Positions 26,030-35,238 of a stretch of DNA of 64,000 nucleotides are shown here, in pieces; positions within the stretch are counted from its first letter, which is position 1; each line of letters begins with the position of its first letter. Both the position numbers and the translations under genes were made by a program. The stretch spans positions 1 to 64,000 of the forward strand of contig JAFUWV010000009.1 of assembly GCA_017477325.1 (NCBI GenBank). The letters run 5' to 3'. The notes beneath the pieces were generated by a model. That model was not told the origin of the DNA. It saw nothing but the letters and a program-made list of their open reading frames with translations, and did not search any database. Source of the stretch: Paludibacteraceae bacterium (GTDB lineage Bacteria; Bacteroidota; Bacteroidia; Bacteroidales; Paludibacteraceae).

Positions 26030-28210
26030 GTGTCGTTTCTGCTAAGAACATACGATTGGCTGACCACCCACAAAGCTGTTTTGTGGTCAGTGCTGGCAGT
26101 GGTTGTCATACTGCTCTCAGTCCTGGCGTCTCGCCTTCGTTTCAATGAGGACATAATGGACTTTCTGCCCGTGACAGACGAGTACAAGGAGTCGGCAGAG
26201 GTGTATTCACTGATGAGTGATGCGGACAAGATTGTGGTGATATTCCAGGGGCAGGACATTGACAGCATCTGCAGTGCGATTGACATGTTCTCAGAGCAGG
26301 TGCCTCAAGCAGTATCGGAGGTTGACCTGACAGCATATCTCGACCGACTTGACTTTGTCTATTCCCATTTGCCTTATTTTCTTCAAGATGCGGACTATCA
26401 GCGTCTTGACAGTATAATCGGCAGCAATGGCGTTCATGACCGGCTGCTGCTTGACAAACAGATGCTCTCAATGCCCGGCATGAGTATTATGCGCAGGTCG
26501 GTGATGTGTGACCCCTTGCGTCTTGTTCCGCTTTCCAAAGGTGCGAGCGGACAGTATGCTGGAGCACAGACTGCCTTTATGTCGCACGACGGATATATGA
26601 TGACACGTGATGGAAACATGGGCTTTGCTTTTGTCACTTCCCCATACGGCAGCACCGAGTCGAATAGGAATGCCGGTCTTGTAGATTCGCTTCAGACTCA
26701 GTGCGGGAGTGTGATGCAGAACTTCTCCACGGTCGATGTGCGTCTGTTGGGTGCGCCTGTTGTGGCTGCAGGCAATGCACAGCGTATAAAGAAAGACACC
26801 TTCATGGTGCTGTCCCTTACATTCCTGCTTCTTGTCCTTCTGCTTCTGTATTCCTTCCCCAGAAAGACAGACATACTGCTTATTCTTCTGTCAGTAGGTT
26901 TCGGCTGGTTGATGGGAATGGCGGCTCTTGCACTGATGAGCAAGAGTGTTAGCGCGATAGTGTTTGGTATAGGAGGAATACTGATAGGAATAGCAGTCAA
27001 TTATCCGTTGCACCTGCTTGTCCACCGTCGCTATACCGGCTCTGTGCGCCGGACACTGGAGGAGGTGCTTTCACCACTCATCGTGGGAAACATCACCACT
27101 GTCGGTGCATTCCTTACTTTGCTTCCGCTTGACGCTGTTGCTCTGCGTCAGTTAGGTCTGTTCGCATCGGTAATGCTGGTAGGCACCATTCTGTTCTGTG
27201 TGCTGGTATTGCCGCATCTGATGAGTAAAACAAATACAAGAGTCAGAGAGTTGCCTCTGCCACGGATAAAGACTGATGCAGTCAGCCGGTATGCTATATG
27301 GATAGTGTTACCGGTTCTCGCGCTTGCACTTGTCGTGCCATTCATAAAACAGCAGCCGTTGTTCGACAGTAACCTCTCGCATATCAACTATATGACAGAG
27401 CAGCAGCGTGCAGACTTCAGCATGTTTGAGTCGATGGCACAGGACGATGACGAGCCTGCATACCTGGTAAGCAGTGCAAGGGAAGAACTCCGCAGAAGGG
27501 TAGAGCTGTGGAACATGTTCTGGAATGAGCACGATGCAGATGCTCTTGCCAGGACTATCAGCCGGGAGGCAGAACTTGCCGGATTCCGTGATGATGCTTT
27601 TCAGCCTTTCTGCACAATCATTACCGAGCCTTTCCGTGTTGCCGATCTTGAGGACCCTGCCACTCTCGCGGCACTATGGCCGGGGCGTTTCGACTCGCCT
27701 GCACTCAACTCTATGATTGCTTCGTCACTCAACGACAACTTCGACTATATCGGACTTGTCTGCTCGCTGATAGTGCTGCTGTTCCTATGCTTCAGTTTCA
27801 AGAGCGTGAAGACAGGCTTGGTGGCATTCTTGCCAATGCTGGTCAGTTGGATATTGATAGTGGCAGTGATGCAACTGACGGGCATTCAGTTCAACATAGT
27901 GAACGTGATTCTTGCCACCTTTATCTTTGGTCAAGGCGATGATTACACAATATTTATTGTAGAAGGTCTGCAGTATGAACACCGGACAGGCAAACCAATA
28001 TTGCCTCAGTACAAGCAGTCTATCATACTCTCCGCTCTGCTGATGCTGATTGCTATGGGAGTGCTCGTGTTTGCCAAGCACCCTGCAATGCATTCGCTTG
28101 GCACGGTGACCTTCATCGGCATGTTTTCAGTTGTGCTGATGGCGTTTGTCTTGCCTCCGCTACTGATGCGGTTAGTGTGGAAAACAGATAGCCGGAGAGG
28201 AAAAGAGTAG
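26030..28210 (+). CDS. RND/MMPL-family lipid exporter
   Basis: 726 residues starting with GTG. About eleven or twelve membrane segments are arranged as one N-terminal helix, a ~220-residue periplasmic loop, a five-to-six-helix block with the GIGGILIGIAVNYPLHLLVHRRY region, a second loop, and a C-terminal block ending GQGDDYTIFIVEGLQYEH. The conserved Asp pairs in helix 4-like positions fit proton-driven export. In aryl polyene clusters this protein, with LolA, moves the lipid to the outer membrane. It is the last gene of the run, convergent with the T9SS plug gene. Confidence 0.87.
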   Translation: MSFLLRTYDWLTTHKAVLWSVLAVVVILLSVLASRLRFNEDIMDFLPVTDEYKESAEVYSLMSDADKIVVIFQGQDIDSICSAIDMFSEQVPQAVSEVDLTAYLDRLDFVYSHLPYFLQDADYQRLDSIIGSNGVHDRLLLDKQMLSMPGMSIMRRSVMCDPLRLVPLSKGASGQYAGAQTAFMSHDGYMMTRDGNMGFAFVTSPYGSTESNRNAGLVDSLQTQCGSVMQNFSTVDVRLLGAPVVAAGNAQRIKKDTFMVLSLTFLLLVLLLLYSFPRKTDILLILLSVGFGWLMGMAALALMSKSVSAIVFGIGGILIGIAVNYPLHLLVHRRYTGSVRRTLEEVLSPLIVGNITTVGAFLTLLPLDAVALRQLGLFASVMLVGTILFCVLVLPHLMSKTNTRVRELPLPRIKTDAVSRYAIWIVLPVLALALVVPFIKQQPLFDSNLSHINYMTEQQRADFSMFESMAQDDDEPAYLVSSAREELRRRVELWNMFWNEHDADALARTISREAELAGFRDDAFQPFCTIITEPFRVADLEDPATLAALWPGRFDSPALNSMIASSLNDNFDYIGLVCSLIVLLFLCFSFKSVKTGLVAFLPMLVSWILIVAVMQLTGIQFNIVNVILATFIFGQGDDYTIFIVEGLQYEHRTGKPILPQYKQSIILSALLMLIAMGVLVFAKHPAMHSLGTVTFIGMFSVVLMAFVLPPLLMRLVWKTDSRRGKE

Positions 28211-28240
28211 GGACTGTCAAGCGGTCAGGCAGAGTATAAT

Positions 28241-29506
28241 CTAAAGTCTCTTCACACCTATAAGACGGTCGGCACGCGAGCCGAAAGGATGATAGTACAC
28301 ATATACGGTGTACTCGTTTTGTGTCTGCCAGTAGCTGCCTTCAACGGTGAAGGTGGTGGCATGAGTCTTGCCTTTCTCCAGCAGCAGATACTGATAGTCG
28401 TAGGCTCCTTGCTTGAGATAGAGCGAGAGCACGTAGGCCTTGTGCTCGTTGTCATACTGCATGCGGTTGTCGGACATGAAGCAGTTGTAGGTAAGGTCGC
28501 CCGAAACAAACACACCGCCCGTAAACCACGGATTCTGAACCGGCAGGAAGAAATGCACCCACATGTAGTCCGCCTCGGTGTCGTCGTCTTCCACCTTCTC
28601 GGCATGCACTACGTATTGTCCGTTGGCATCGTATTCCGTGAGATAAGGCGACTCGGCACGCACTTCGTCAGGGAAAAGGAAGGCGTGGTAGTAGTTGCGG
28701 TCGAAGTGTATCTTGTCCACATTATAGCCTTTGAAATACTGTGAGGCAATGTCAAAGTGACGGAACTCATTGCCTGCCTCGAAGATCAGCTGCTTCTGGT
28801 TGATGTAGCGCAAGCGGTGATTCTCCACATAGGTAGGCTTGGGGTTGAACACTTCGTTGTCCGTTCTGCCGTTTTGCCGGACGAGCAGGGTGATGTCGCC
28901 TGCAGGATTGACGATATTCACGTCCTTGAAGCTGACATCGATGTCGAGTTGCTGGTAACGGCCGGAGAGCTCGATGTCGGTGTTGCCACGCACATTGATG
29001 TCGATATTCACCATTGGTTCTACCACGGAGAAACACACGTATGCAACTACATTGTCCCGGTCGCCATCCTCATATATCTTCAGAGCATAGTTGCCGCTTA
29101 CGGTGGGCTGCATGTCATCGTTGGGGAAGAGAAAAGAGTAGTGCGTGTAGAGTTGCTGAGTGTTGAGCGAGGTCATGTAGTCAGTGATGTCCTGCGTAGT
29201 GAATCCGCGGAGAAATTCACCGGAAGAGAGGCTGCTCTCAGTGCCGTCGGCATTGAGGTGCAGCACTGTGTAGGTGTAGTTACGCGTGTCGTGACTCAGT
29301 TCGTCGAACGATATCTCCAACTGTTCGTCGCTGCCGAGAGTGAGAACAGGCCGCTCGGGTTGAGTGGTGCCGGCATAGCGTATGCGCAGCGTTTTGACCT
29401 CGTCTTTCATCACACAGGTCTCATATCGCAGTTTCTGCTCGGCGAAAGAACGAACTGCAAATGCAGAACAAATAAACAGCAGTATAAGTCTCAGCGTATT
29501 TCTCAT
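28241..29506 (-). CDS. Type IX secretion plug-type protein (DUF5103)
   Basis: 421 residues from the ATG at 29506. The frame is open to 29638, but only this start gives a signal peptide (MRNTLRLILLFICSAFAVRS) and sits 27 bases behind a promoter. DUF5103 proteins belong to the type IX secretion machinery, where a member was seen plugging the SprA translocon. Family blocks: HLNADGTESSLSSGEFL, YTHYSFLFPNDDM, SGNYALKIYEDGD, FDRNYYHAFLFPDEVRAESPY is present as shorter pieces, and YDYQYLL near the end. Its presence agrees with the T9SS-like tail on the FISUMP protein. Confidence 0.83.
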   Translation of the reverse strand: MRNTLRLILLFICSAFAVRSFAEQKLRYETCVMKDEVKTLRIRYAGTTQPERPVLTLGSDEQLEISFDELSHDTRNYTYTVLHLNADGTESSLSSGEFLRGFTTQDITDYMTSLNTQQLYTHYSFLFPNDDMQPTVSGNYALKIYEDGDRDNVVAYVCFSVVEPMVNIDINVRGNTDIELSGRYQQLDIDVSFKDVNIVNPAGDITLLVRQNGRTDNEVFNPKPTYVENHRLRYINQKQLIFEAGNEFRHFDIASQYFKGYNVDKIHFDRNYYHAFLFPDEVRAESPYLTEYDANGQYVVHAEKVEDDDTEADYMWVHFFLPVQNPWFTGGVFVSGDLTYNCFMSDNRMQYDNEHKAYVLSLYLKQGAYDYQYLLLEKGKTHATTFTVEGSYWQTQNEYTVYVYYHPFGSRADRLIGVKRL

Positions 29507-29532
29507 ATTCTGTTGCAAGTGTATTTCATTTG

Positions 29533-29562
29533 CAAAATTACAAAAAAAATGCCAAATGCAAA
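29533..29562 (-). promoter_or_regulatory. Promoter of the T9SS plug gene
   Basis: Minus-strand TAATTTTG (plus CAAAATTA, 29533-29540) with TTTG (plus CAAA, 29559-29562) 18 bases upstream. It is divergent from the recR promoter. Confidence 0.6.
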
Positions 29563-29592
29563 CTATTCTGTGTATATGTCGAAATATTTTCG

Positions 29593-29600
29593 TATCTTTG
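29593..29600 (+). promoter_or_regulatory. -7 element of the recR promoter
   Basis: TATCTTTG fits TAnnTTTG exactly; the -33 box about 20 bases upstream is weak (TTCTG at 29566-29570). The leader to recR would be about 180 bases and contains the near-repeat CCGATAGCAT at 29672 and 29747. Confidence 0.5.
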
Positions 29601-29784
29601 CGCGAAAAATATGCAGATAGATACGCAACAGTGTGCAAGGAGTGGGCAGAATGGTATTACACCGTGAGCTTACCGATAGCATGAAGGCAGCATGGGGCTT
29701 GCTTGCGAATATCTGCAAAACAGTACATATTTTAATAGTAAATTGCCGATAGCATAATCGTCAATTATTAAATAGCAAACAGTT

Positions 29785-30393
29785 TTGTCCGATTATCCAT
29801 CTATATTACTTGAGAATGCTGTCAATCAGTTCTCAACTCTTCCGGGTCTTGGCAGAAAAACAGCCTTGAGGCTTGTGCTTCATCTGCTTCGTCAGCCGGA
29901 GAGGGAGGTGGAAGCGTTTTCCGATTCGCTGACCCGCCTGAAGAAAGAAGTGCATTATTGCAGAATATGTCACAACATATCTGACACGGAGGTATGTCCT
30001 ATATGTCAGTCCACCCGCCGGGACCGTCAGACGGTGTGTGTGGTGGAGAATATTCAGGACGTGATGTCGGTAGAGAAAACCGGTCAGTACAACGGACTGT
30101 ATCACGTACTTGGCGGAATCATCTCGCCGATGGATGGCATCGGACCGAAAGATATAGAGATAGACTCGCTTGTCGCCCGCATAGAGCCGGAGCAAATACG
30201 TGAGGTGATACTGGCTTTGCCGACCACCATGGAGGGTGACACCACCAATTTCTACATCTATCGCCGCCTGGCGCAGACGGGAGTGCGTGTGTCGCAGATA
30301 GCACGCGGTATGGCTATCGGCAACGAACTGGAATATACCGATGAGATAACGCTCGGTCGCTCAATACTGAACCGGACGGAGTTTAGAGGTTAA
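29785..30393 (+). CDS. recR: Recombination mediator RecR
   Basis: 202 residues. The start is TTG at 29785: a stop lies in frame just upstream and the next ATG is too far inside. RecR acts with RecF/RecO to load RecA on gapped DNA. It has the N-terminal helix-hairpin-helix ([20 protein letters not shown]), the four-Cys zinc finger (CRICHN...CPICQ, residues ~58-75), the Toprim core ([31 protein letters not shown]) and the C-terminal TVSQIARG-like [18 protein letters not shown]. Full length. Confidence 0.96.
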   Translation: MSDYPSILLENAVNQFSTLPGLGRKTALRLVLHLLRQPEREVEAFSDSLTRLKKEVHYCRICHNISDTEVCPICQSTRRDRQTVCVVENIQDVMSVEKTGQYNGLYHVLGGIISPMDGIGPKDIEIDSLVARIEPEQIREVILALPTTMEGDTTNFYIYRRLAQTGVRVSQIARGMAIGNELEYTDEITLGRSILNRTEFRG

Positions 30394-30420
30394 TATAATG
30401 CATAATTCATAATTGATATC

Positions 30421-30885
30421 ATGGAAAAGAAAATCAATCTTACGATCAATTGCGTGTATTACGGGTTTTATGTGCTTGTTGCAGCAGCGGCAGGACTGAT
30501 GTGGTATATGGTGAAAAACCAATTGATAGATGTCGTTCTGCCTCAGACAACGGCAGGTCAAGCAATTCAGTACGTAGTAATCTGCTATGTGATAGCCTCA
30601 GTTGCAGGCGGATTGTATGGTTTCAAGAAGATAATAGACAAGGCCAAGACAACGCTAACCGACAAAGATATGCTTCTGCAGAAGTATCGGAACTGGGGCA
30701 TTGCGCGAATAAGCGTGATAGGAGTAGGGGCAGTGATAGGTATAATTGCCTTCTACCTGATGGGAGGCTACACCTCAATGCTCTGGTGCGCAGGCATTTC
30801 GCTGATAGGTCTATACTTCTGCAAACCCACCATGAGAAAGATGGAGATAGAACTATCCACTGAAGGCGAGCAACCAATGATATAA
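30421..30885 (+). CDS. Hypothetical four-helix membrane protein
   Basis: 154 residues, four transmembrane segments (FYVLVAAAAGLMWYMV, AIQYVVICYVIASVAGGLYG, ARISVIGVGAVIGIIAFYLMGG, SMLWCAGISLIGLYFC) with short loops and a charged C-terminus. No named domain recognised. The location directly after recR is one I associate with Bacteroidales genomes, but that gives no function. Confidence 0.75.
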   Translation: MEKKINLTINCVYYGFYVLVAAAAGLMWYMVKNQLIDVVLPQTTAGQAIQYVVICYVIASVAGGLYGFKKIIDKAKTTLTDKDMLLQKYRNWGIARISVIGVGAVIGIIAFYLMGGYTSMLWCAGISLIGLYFCKPTMRKMEIELSTEGEQPMI

Positions 30886-30892
30886 ACTAAAA

Positions 30893-30998
30893 TGCGTAAG
30901 CTCTTAACTTATAACTCTTAACTTATAACTTCTCTCCACGGCTATGCCGATCGTTCCGAGCATAGCGAGGATAAGAACTCTCAACTCTCAACTAAATA
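30893..30998. repeat. Spacer of short tandem repeats plus one dispersed element
   Basis: Two copies of a 14-base unit AACTCTTAACTTAT, then CCACGGCTATGCCGATCG (from 30936) with a following GAGCATAGCG, then AACTCTC heptamers. The middle element is related to two copies at 44821-44863 and 44876-44918. Here GCTATG and CATAGC can pair, giving a hairpin. Confidence 0.8.
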
Positions 30999-31415
30999 AT
31001 GATTATCGCAGTAGATTTCGACGGAACAATAGTAACTCACGAGTATCCCCGCATTGGCAAACCGATACCTTTTGCCATAGAGACCCTCAGGAAACTTCAG
31101 CAGGAAGACCATCATCAGATTATCCTCTGGTCGGTGCGTGAAGGAGAACTGCTGCAAGAGGCAGTGGAGTATTGCAAGTCGCGCGGACTGGAGTTTTATG
31201 CAGTAAACAGCAACTATCCGGAGGAAACAGACGAGCACAATGCTCCCCGCAAGATAAATGCAGACTTGTGGATTGACGACAAGAACCTGGGCGGTCTGCC
31301 CGACTGGGGAGTCATCTATCAGATGGTACACTCCGGCAATCCACACAGACCATTCTCCGCAGAGAGTGTTGCTGCAGGTCAGAAAAAAGGGTTCTTCTCA
31401 ATATTCAGAAAATAA
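30999..31415 (+). CDS. Small HAD-superfamily hydrolase (BT0820-like)
   Basis: 138 residues. The N-terminal IIAVDFDGTIV is the HAD motif I with the nucleophilic Asp. LWSVREGELL follows (Ser/Thr of motif II), and INADLWIDDKNLGG supplies the acidic motif IV. Without a cap domain it is close in size to Bacteroides BT0820-type phosphatases that act on small substrates. The C-terminus (KKGFFSIFRK) is a short basic tail. It is followed after one base by a GTG-started acetyltransferase, so the two are probably translated together. Confidence 0.8.
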   Translation: MIIAVDFDGTIVTHEYPRIGKPIPFAIETLRKLQQEDHHQIILWSVREGELLQEAVEYCKSRGLEFYAVNSNYPEETDEHNAPRKINADLWIDDKNLGGLPDWGVIYQMVHSGNPHRPFSAESVAAGQKKGFFSIFRK

Positions 31416-31416
31416 G

Positions 31417-31920
31417 GTGCTTCAGACTGACGACATATCACTACGTAAGGTAGAGCCGCAGGACTTGCCGTATCTTTATCAATGGGAGAACGACTCATTG
31501 TCGTGGGCAGACTCTGACACGCATAATCCGCTCTCGCAGAAAGACTTGCGCGACTACATAGAGTCCTCTACCGGCGATATATACAAAGACGGGCAACTGA
31601 GGCTGATAATTGAAGCAAAGCAGGGCTTAACGCTGGGTTGTATAGATTTGTTCGACCTTGATATTCATAACCGCAAGGCAGCAGTAGGCATGTATCTTGC
31701 CAAGGATGCACGCGGCAAAGGAGTAGGGAAGACAGCGGTAAGACTGCTGGAGGAATATGCATTCCGGTTTCTCAATCTGAGAATGTTGTATATCTTTGTC
31801 GCGGAAAACAACATTGCCTGCATACGCTTGTTCAGCAGTCTTGGTTGGAAACAGACAGCCCATCTGCGGGAATGGCTCAATACGGGCGACGTGATAGTGC
31901 TGCAACGTATGAGACCATAA
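31417..31920 (+). CDS. GNAT-family N-acetyltransferase
   Basis: 167 residues from the GTG at 31417, right after the HAD stop; the earlier in-frame ATG at 31258 lies inside the HAD gene. RimJ/RimL-SpeG-like GNAT fold: ISLRKVEPQDLPYLYQWEND at the start, AVGMYLAKDARGKGVGK containing the acetyl-CoA pyrophosphate loop (Q/R-x-x-G-x-G), and NIACIRLFSSLGW at the end. It transfers an acetyl group to an amine, perhaps a protein N-terminus or polyamine. Substrate unknown. Confidence 0.85.
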   Translation: MLQTDDISLRKVEPQDLPYLYQWENDSLSWADSDTHNPLSQKDLRDYIESSTGDIYKDGQLRLIIEAKQGLTLGCIDLFDLDIHNRKAAVGMYLAKDARGKGVGKTAVRLLEEYAFRFLNLRMLYIFVAENNIACIRLFSSLGWKQTAHLREWLNTGDVIVLQRMRP

Positions 31921-31923
31921 AAT

Positions 31924-32322
31924 TCCGAGTGAATGTATCTGTATTCCGGCAGAACAAATGCAGCCGGTCTTCGCGGTCTGGCTACAGTGAATAATGTTCA
32001 TGGATGCATATTCTTGCCGGATGACTGGTCACTTCCTGCCGGCCTCAGTTTTACAGCAGATGCAAAAAATTGGGCTAATACGTACTCAACTTCAGATTGG
32101 GCTAAGATGGAGCAGAATGGTGCGGTATTCTTGCCTGCTGCAGGCATGCGTACGGATAAGACTGTGAATAATGTGGATGCATTCGGCCACTATTGGAGCT
32201 CTACGCTGAAATCCTCTACGGATGTACCTTACATCTTGAATTTCAATACGAGTGGCATCTATCCTGATGACACCAGTTTTCAATACAATGGTAATAGTGT
32301 GCGTGTCGTGAAAGATTTATAG
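31924..32322 (+). pseudogene. FISUMP-type gene fragment
   Basis: The frame encodes GLRGLATVNNVHGCIFLPDD, LPAGLSFTADAKNWAN, WAKMEQNGAVFLPAAG and HYWSSTLKSSTDVPYILNF. It is the C-terminal third of a protein like the one at 6136-7038 (compare LRALATVNGVHGCILLPDAW). There is no signal peptide, and the residue equivalent to the Trp of EWEYL is a TGA just before the first ATG (31932). Homology begins right after the acetyltransferase stop, so the 5' two thirds are gone. It is likely a relic left by recombination. Confidence 0.75.
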
Positions 32323-32342
32323 TGCTTTGTAGCATCATAAAC

Positions 32343-32376
32343 ACAGGGTGGCAGTCCGATGAGACTGCCACCCTGT
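32343..32376. terminator. Bidirectional terminator
   Basis: ACAGGGTGGCAGTC and its exact complement form a 14-bp stem around CGATGA, with T-rich sequence after it (TTTGTTTG). It separates the forward FISUMP relic from the convergent gcvT operon. Confidence 0.85.
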
Positions 32377-32409
32377 TTGTTTGGGTTGCGATACCTGCAA
32401 GTTGTTTTG

Positions 32410-33483
32410 TCAGACAATCTTTGCCGGTATCAGTTTCTCGCGTATCTTTATGTAGATGACGGTCTCTTTCTTTGAATACTCGGTCTTTACGTATCCCATA
32501 CCGATACCTGTGCGGGTGCCCGGGAGCATGATGCCCGAGGTGACATTGCCGATCATCACGCCTTCTGCATCGCAAATCTCATAGCCATGACGGGGAATAC
32601 CGCGCTCTGTCAGGCAGAAATGCACTAATTTGCGCTTTACGCCTTCCTGCTTCTGCTTCATGAGATACTCTTTGTCGATGAAGTCTTTGCCATCCACAAA
32701 CTTGGTTATCCAGCCGAGTCCTGCCTCCAGAGGCGAGGTGGTGTCGTCGATGTCGTTGCCATAGAGGCAATACCACTTCTCCAAGCGCAGAGAGTCGCGT
32801 GCTCCGAGACCTATAGGCTGCAGTCCGTAGTCTTTTCCTACTTCGAACAGTGCGTCCCAGATCTGCTTTGCATGCTCGGGGTAGAAATACAACTCGAACC
32901 CGCCTGCACCCGTGTAACCTGTGTTGCTGATGATGACCGGTTGCACTCCTGCAAAACTCCACTCCCTGAACGAGTAGTAAGGGATGGAACTCAGGTCGAG
33001 GTCAGTCAGTTTCTGCAGCATCTCTGTCGCCTTTGGTCCTTGCACGGCAAGTTGTGCCATGCGGTCGGAGGCATTCTCGAGTTTGCAGCCGAACTGTTCG
33101 TTCTGAAGGTTGACCCATGCCCAGTCCTTGTCGATATTCGATGCGTTGACTACAAGCAGATATTTGGTAGTGCTGTATTTGTACACTATCAGGTCGTCCA
33201 CAATACCGCCTTTGCCGTTTGGGAAACAGTTGTATTGTGCCTTGCCTGCTTCCAGTTTTGAGATGTCGTTGGAGCAGATGTACTGCAGCAGGTCGAGAGC
33301 ACGCTCGCCCTTCACCCAGAACTCGCCCATGTGGCTGACGTCGAACACTCCCACGCCCTGGCGCACGCAGAGGTGCTCCTGAGTGATTCCTGTGGGGTAC
33401 TCGATAGGCATGTTATAGCCTGCAAACTCGTGCATCTTTGCACCGAGTGCTATATGTGTCGCTGTAAACGGAGTCTCTTTCAT
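32410..33483 (-). CDS. gcvT: Aminomethyltransferase, glycine cleavage T protein
   Basis: 357 residues. The T protein takes the aminomethyl group from lipoyl-H protein to tetrahydrofolate, releasing ammonia. Visible: [12 protein letters not shown]-like N-terminal block, [44 protein letters not shown] with the conserved substrate loop, and [21 protein letters not shown]. Full length. It lies 12 bases behind pepT as last gene of a four-gene minus-strand operon. The H and P proteins are not here; the lipoamide dehydrogenase (L protein) gene lies 4 kb away on the other strand. Confidence 0.95.
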   Translation of the reverse strand: MKETPFTATHIALGAKMHEFAGYNMPIEYPTGITQEHLCVRQGVGVFDVSHMGEFWVKGERALDLLQYICSNDISKLEAGKAQYNCFPNGKGGIVDDLIVYKYSTTKYLLVVNASNIDKDWAWVNLQNEQFGCKLENASDRMAQLAVQGPKATEMLQKLTDLDLSSIPYYSFREWSFAGVQPVIISNTGYTGAGGFELYFYPEHAKQIWDALFEVGKDYGLQPIGLGARDSLRLEKWYCLYGNDIDDTTSPLEAGLGWITKFVDGKDFIDKEYLMKQKQEGVKRKLVHFCLTERGIPRHGYEICDAEGVMIGNVTSGIMLPGTRTGIGMGYVKTEYSKKETVIYIKIREKLIPAKIV

Positions 33484-33495
33484 GATGTTTAACGT

Positions 33496-34710
33496 TTAAA
33501 CAAGAGTAATTATTTTGAGAATTACATTCATTGCAGCCTCCATAGACTGAATTGGTACATACTCAAATCTGCTATGGAAATTCTCGCCACCGGCGAAGAT
33601 GTTGGGGCAGGGCAGTCCTTCGAAACTCAGCCGTGCGCCGTCGGTGCCACCGCGTATAGGCTGCACCTTGGGTTTCACACCTGCTTCTGTCATTGCTTTC
33701 TTTGCCAGTTCCACCACGTGCATCACGGGCTGAATCTTCTCAAGCATGTTGTAGTATTGGTCGCGAAGCTGTACCTCTACCGTACCCTCGCCGTATTCGC
33801 GGTTCATTTTCTCGGCAAGACACTCAATCTCACGCTTGCGGCTCTCGAAGCGGGTGCGGTCGTGGTCACGGATGATATAGCTCAGAGTGGCCTCCTCCAC
33901 GGTGCCTTGCATGCCTACCAGATGATAGAATCCCTCATAGCCCTGAGTGTGCGCAGGCGTCTCCCACAGGGGCAGAGTCTGGGCAAACTCGGTAGCCATA
34001 AGCATGGCATTCTTCATCTTCCGGTATGCTGAGCCGGGATGGACATTCACGCCTTTGAAGATCAGTTTGCATCCGGCAGCATTGAAGTTTTCGTACTCCA
34101 GTTCGCCAATGGTGCCTCCGTCCATGGTGTAAGCCCAGTCGGCACCGAACTTCTTGACATCGAAGTGGTCGGCACCACACCCTATCTCTTCGTCAGGAGT
34201 GAAGCCGATGCGAATCTTGCCGTGCTTTATCTCCGGGTGCTCTAGCAGATACTCCATGGCGGTGATAATCTCTGCCACACCTGCTTTGTCGTCAGCACCA
34301 AGCAAGGTGGTGCCGTCGGTGAAGATGATGTCGTTGCCGATATATCGCTTTATCTCAGGATATTTCTCCACCTCAAGCACGATGTTCTTCTCGGCATTGA
34401 GCATCACGTCGCCCCCCTGGTAGTTGCTCACGATGAACGGACGTATGTCTTTGCCGGAAGCATCGGGCGATGTGTCCATGTGCGCAATGAAGCCGATGAC
34501 AGGTTTCTGCTCCGTAGTGTTGGCGGGCAGAGTAGCCATCAGGTAGCCGTTCTCGTCGAGCGACACATCCTCCATACCCATCGCAGCCAACTCGTCACGC
34601 AGAGCACGCGCCAGCACCATCTGCCCGGGGGTGGATGGTGTGGTGCCTGTGTTCTCGTCGGATGTTGTGTGGAACGACACGTATCTGAGAAATCGTTCTG
34701 TAATGTTCAT
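33496..34710 (-). CDS. pepT: Peptidase T (tripeptide aminopeptidase)
   Basis: 404 residues, M20 di-zinc family. Removes the N-terminal residue from tripeptides in the cytoplasm. Zinc and catalytic residues are visible: His/Asp in [11 protein letters not shown], bridging Asp in LLGADDKAG, Glu pair in [14 protein letters not shown], Asp in YTMDGG and His near the end ([13 protein letters not shown]). The start [14 protein letters not shown] is typical. Full length. Confidence 0.95.
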   Translation of the reverse strand: MNITERFLRYVSFHTTSDENTGTTPSTPGQMVLARALRDELAAMGMEDVSLDENGYLMATLPANTTEQKPVIGFIAHMDTSPDASGKDIRPFIVSNYQGGDVMLNAEKNIVLEVEKYPEIKRYIGNDIIFTDGTTLLGADDKAGVAEIITAMEYLLEHPEIKHGKIRIGFTPDEEIGCGADHFDVKKFGADWAYTMDGGTIGELEYENFNAAGCKLIFKGVNVHPGSAYRKMKNAMLMATEFAQTLPLWETPAHTQGYEGFYHLVGMQGTVEEATLSYIIRDHDRTRFESRKREIECLAEKMNREYGEGTVEVQLRDQYYNMLEKIQPVMHVVELAKKAMTEAGVKPKVQPIRGGTDGARLSFEGLPCPNIFAGGENFHSRFEYVPIQSMEAAMNVILKIITLV

Positions 34711-34725
34711 AGCGGTTGACTCGGC

Positions 34726-35238
34726 TTACTTCTTGAACATGCTGATGATGTTGGTAACGCTGTTTGCAACGTTCTGTACTTCGGTTGCAGTAGCCTGGCC
34801 TTTCTGCATAGCGCTCTGCAGTTCGTTAACCTTGGTCTCTTCCATCATGTCTGACAGACTGTCGGTGATGGTGCCGGCATTCACTTCATCGATATTGATA
34901 GAGTTGGCAATCATACCTTTGATGAAGCTCTGACGATACTCTTTGTTCGACTTGTTGTTGTAAACCTGCTGTGCTGCACCTACGAGGTTGAGCATCTGGG
35001 CAATGTTCATGATGTTGGTCATGTCCAGTTTGCCGTCTGCCTTGTACTGGGCAGCGAGGTTCTCAAGTGCCATACCTGCGTTTTTACCCATCTGTACGCC
35101 GTCAGCCGTAGTTGCTGTGGCGGTTGTGGTGGTAGCGGTTGTTGACGTTGTGTTGTTAGTTGTTGCGCTCTTGCCGAATCCGCAAGATGTGAGCACCAGA
35201 GCTGCTACAGCCGATGCCAGGATGATAGTTTTTTTCAT
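34726..35238 (-). CDS. Lipoprotein with Thr-rich linker
   Basis: 170 residues from the ATG at 35238. The frame is open to 35328, but only this start gives a signal peptide with lipobox Cys in VLTSCGFGKS. A Thr/Ala/Asn-rich linker follows, then a helical domain (MGKNAGMALENLAAQYKADG, MTNIMNIAQMLNLVGAAQQVY) and a C-terminal amphipathic helix (VQNVANSVTNIISMFKK). The length and helices suggest a small periplasm-facing helical lipoprotein. No named family is recognised. Its start overlaps the stop of the upstream dehydrogenase by ATGA. Confidence 0.8.
   Translation of the reverse strand: MKKTIILASAVAALVLTSCGFGKSATTNNTTSTTATTTTATATTADGVQMGKNAGMALENLAAQYKADGKLDMTNIMNIAQMLNLVGAAQQVYNNKSNKEYRQSFIKGMIANSINIDEVNAGTITDSLSDMMEETKVNELQSAMQKGQATATEVQNVANSVTNIISMFKK

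Noticed and set aside
28757-29620. 287-codon plus-strand ORF over the T9SS plug gene
   Set aside because: Antisense of a recognised DUF5103 gene with its own promoter and signal peptide; no family features.
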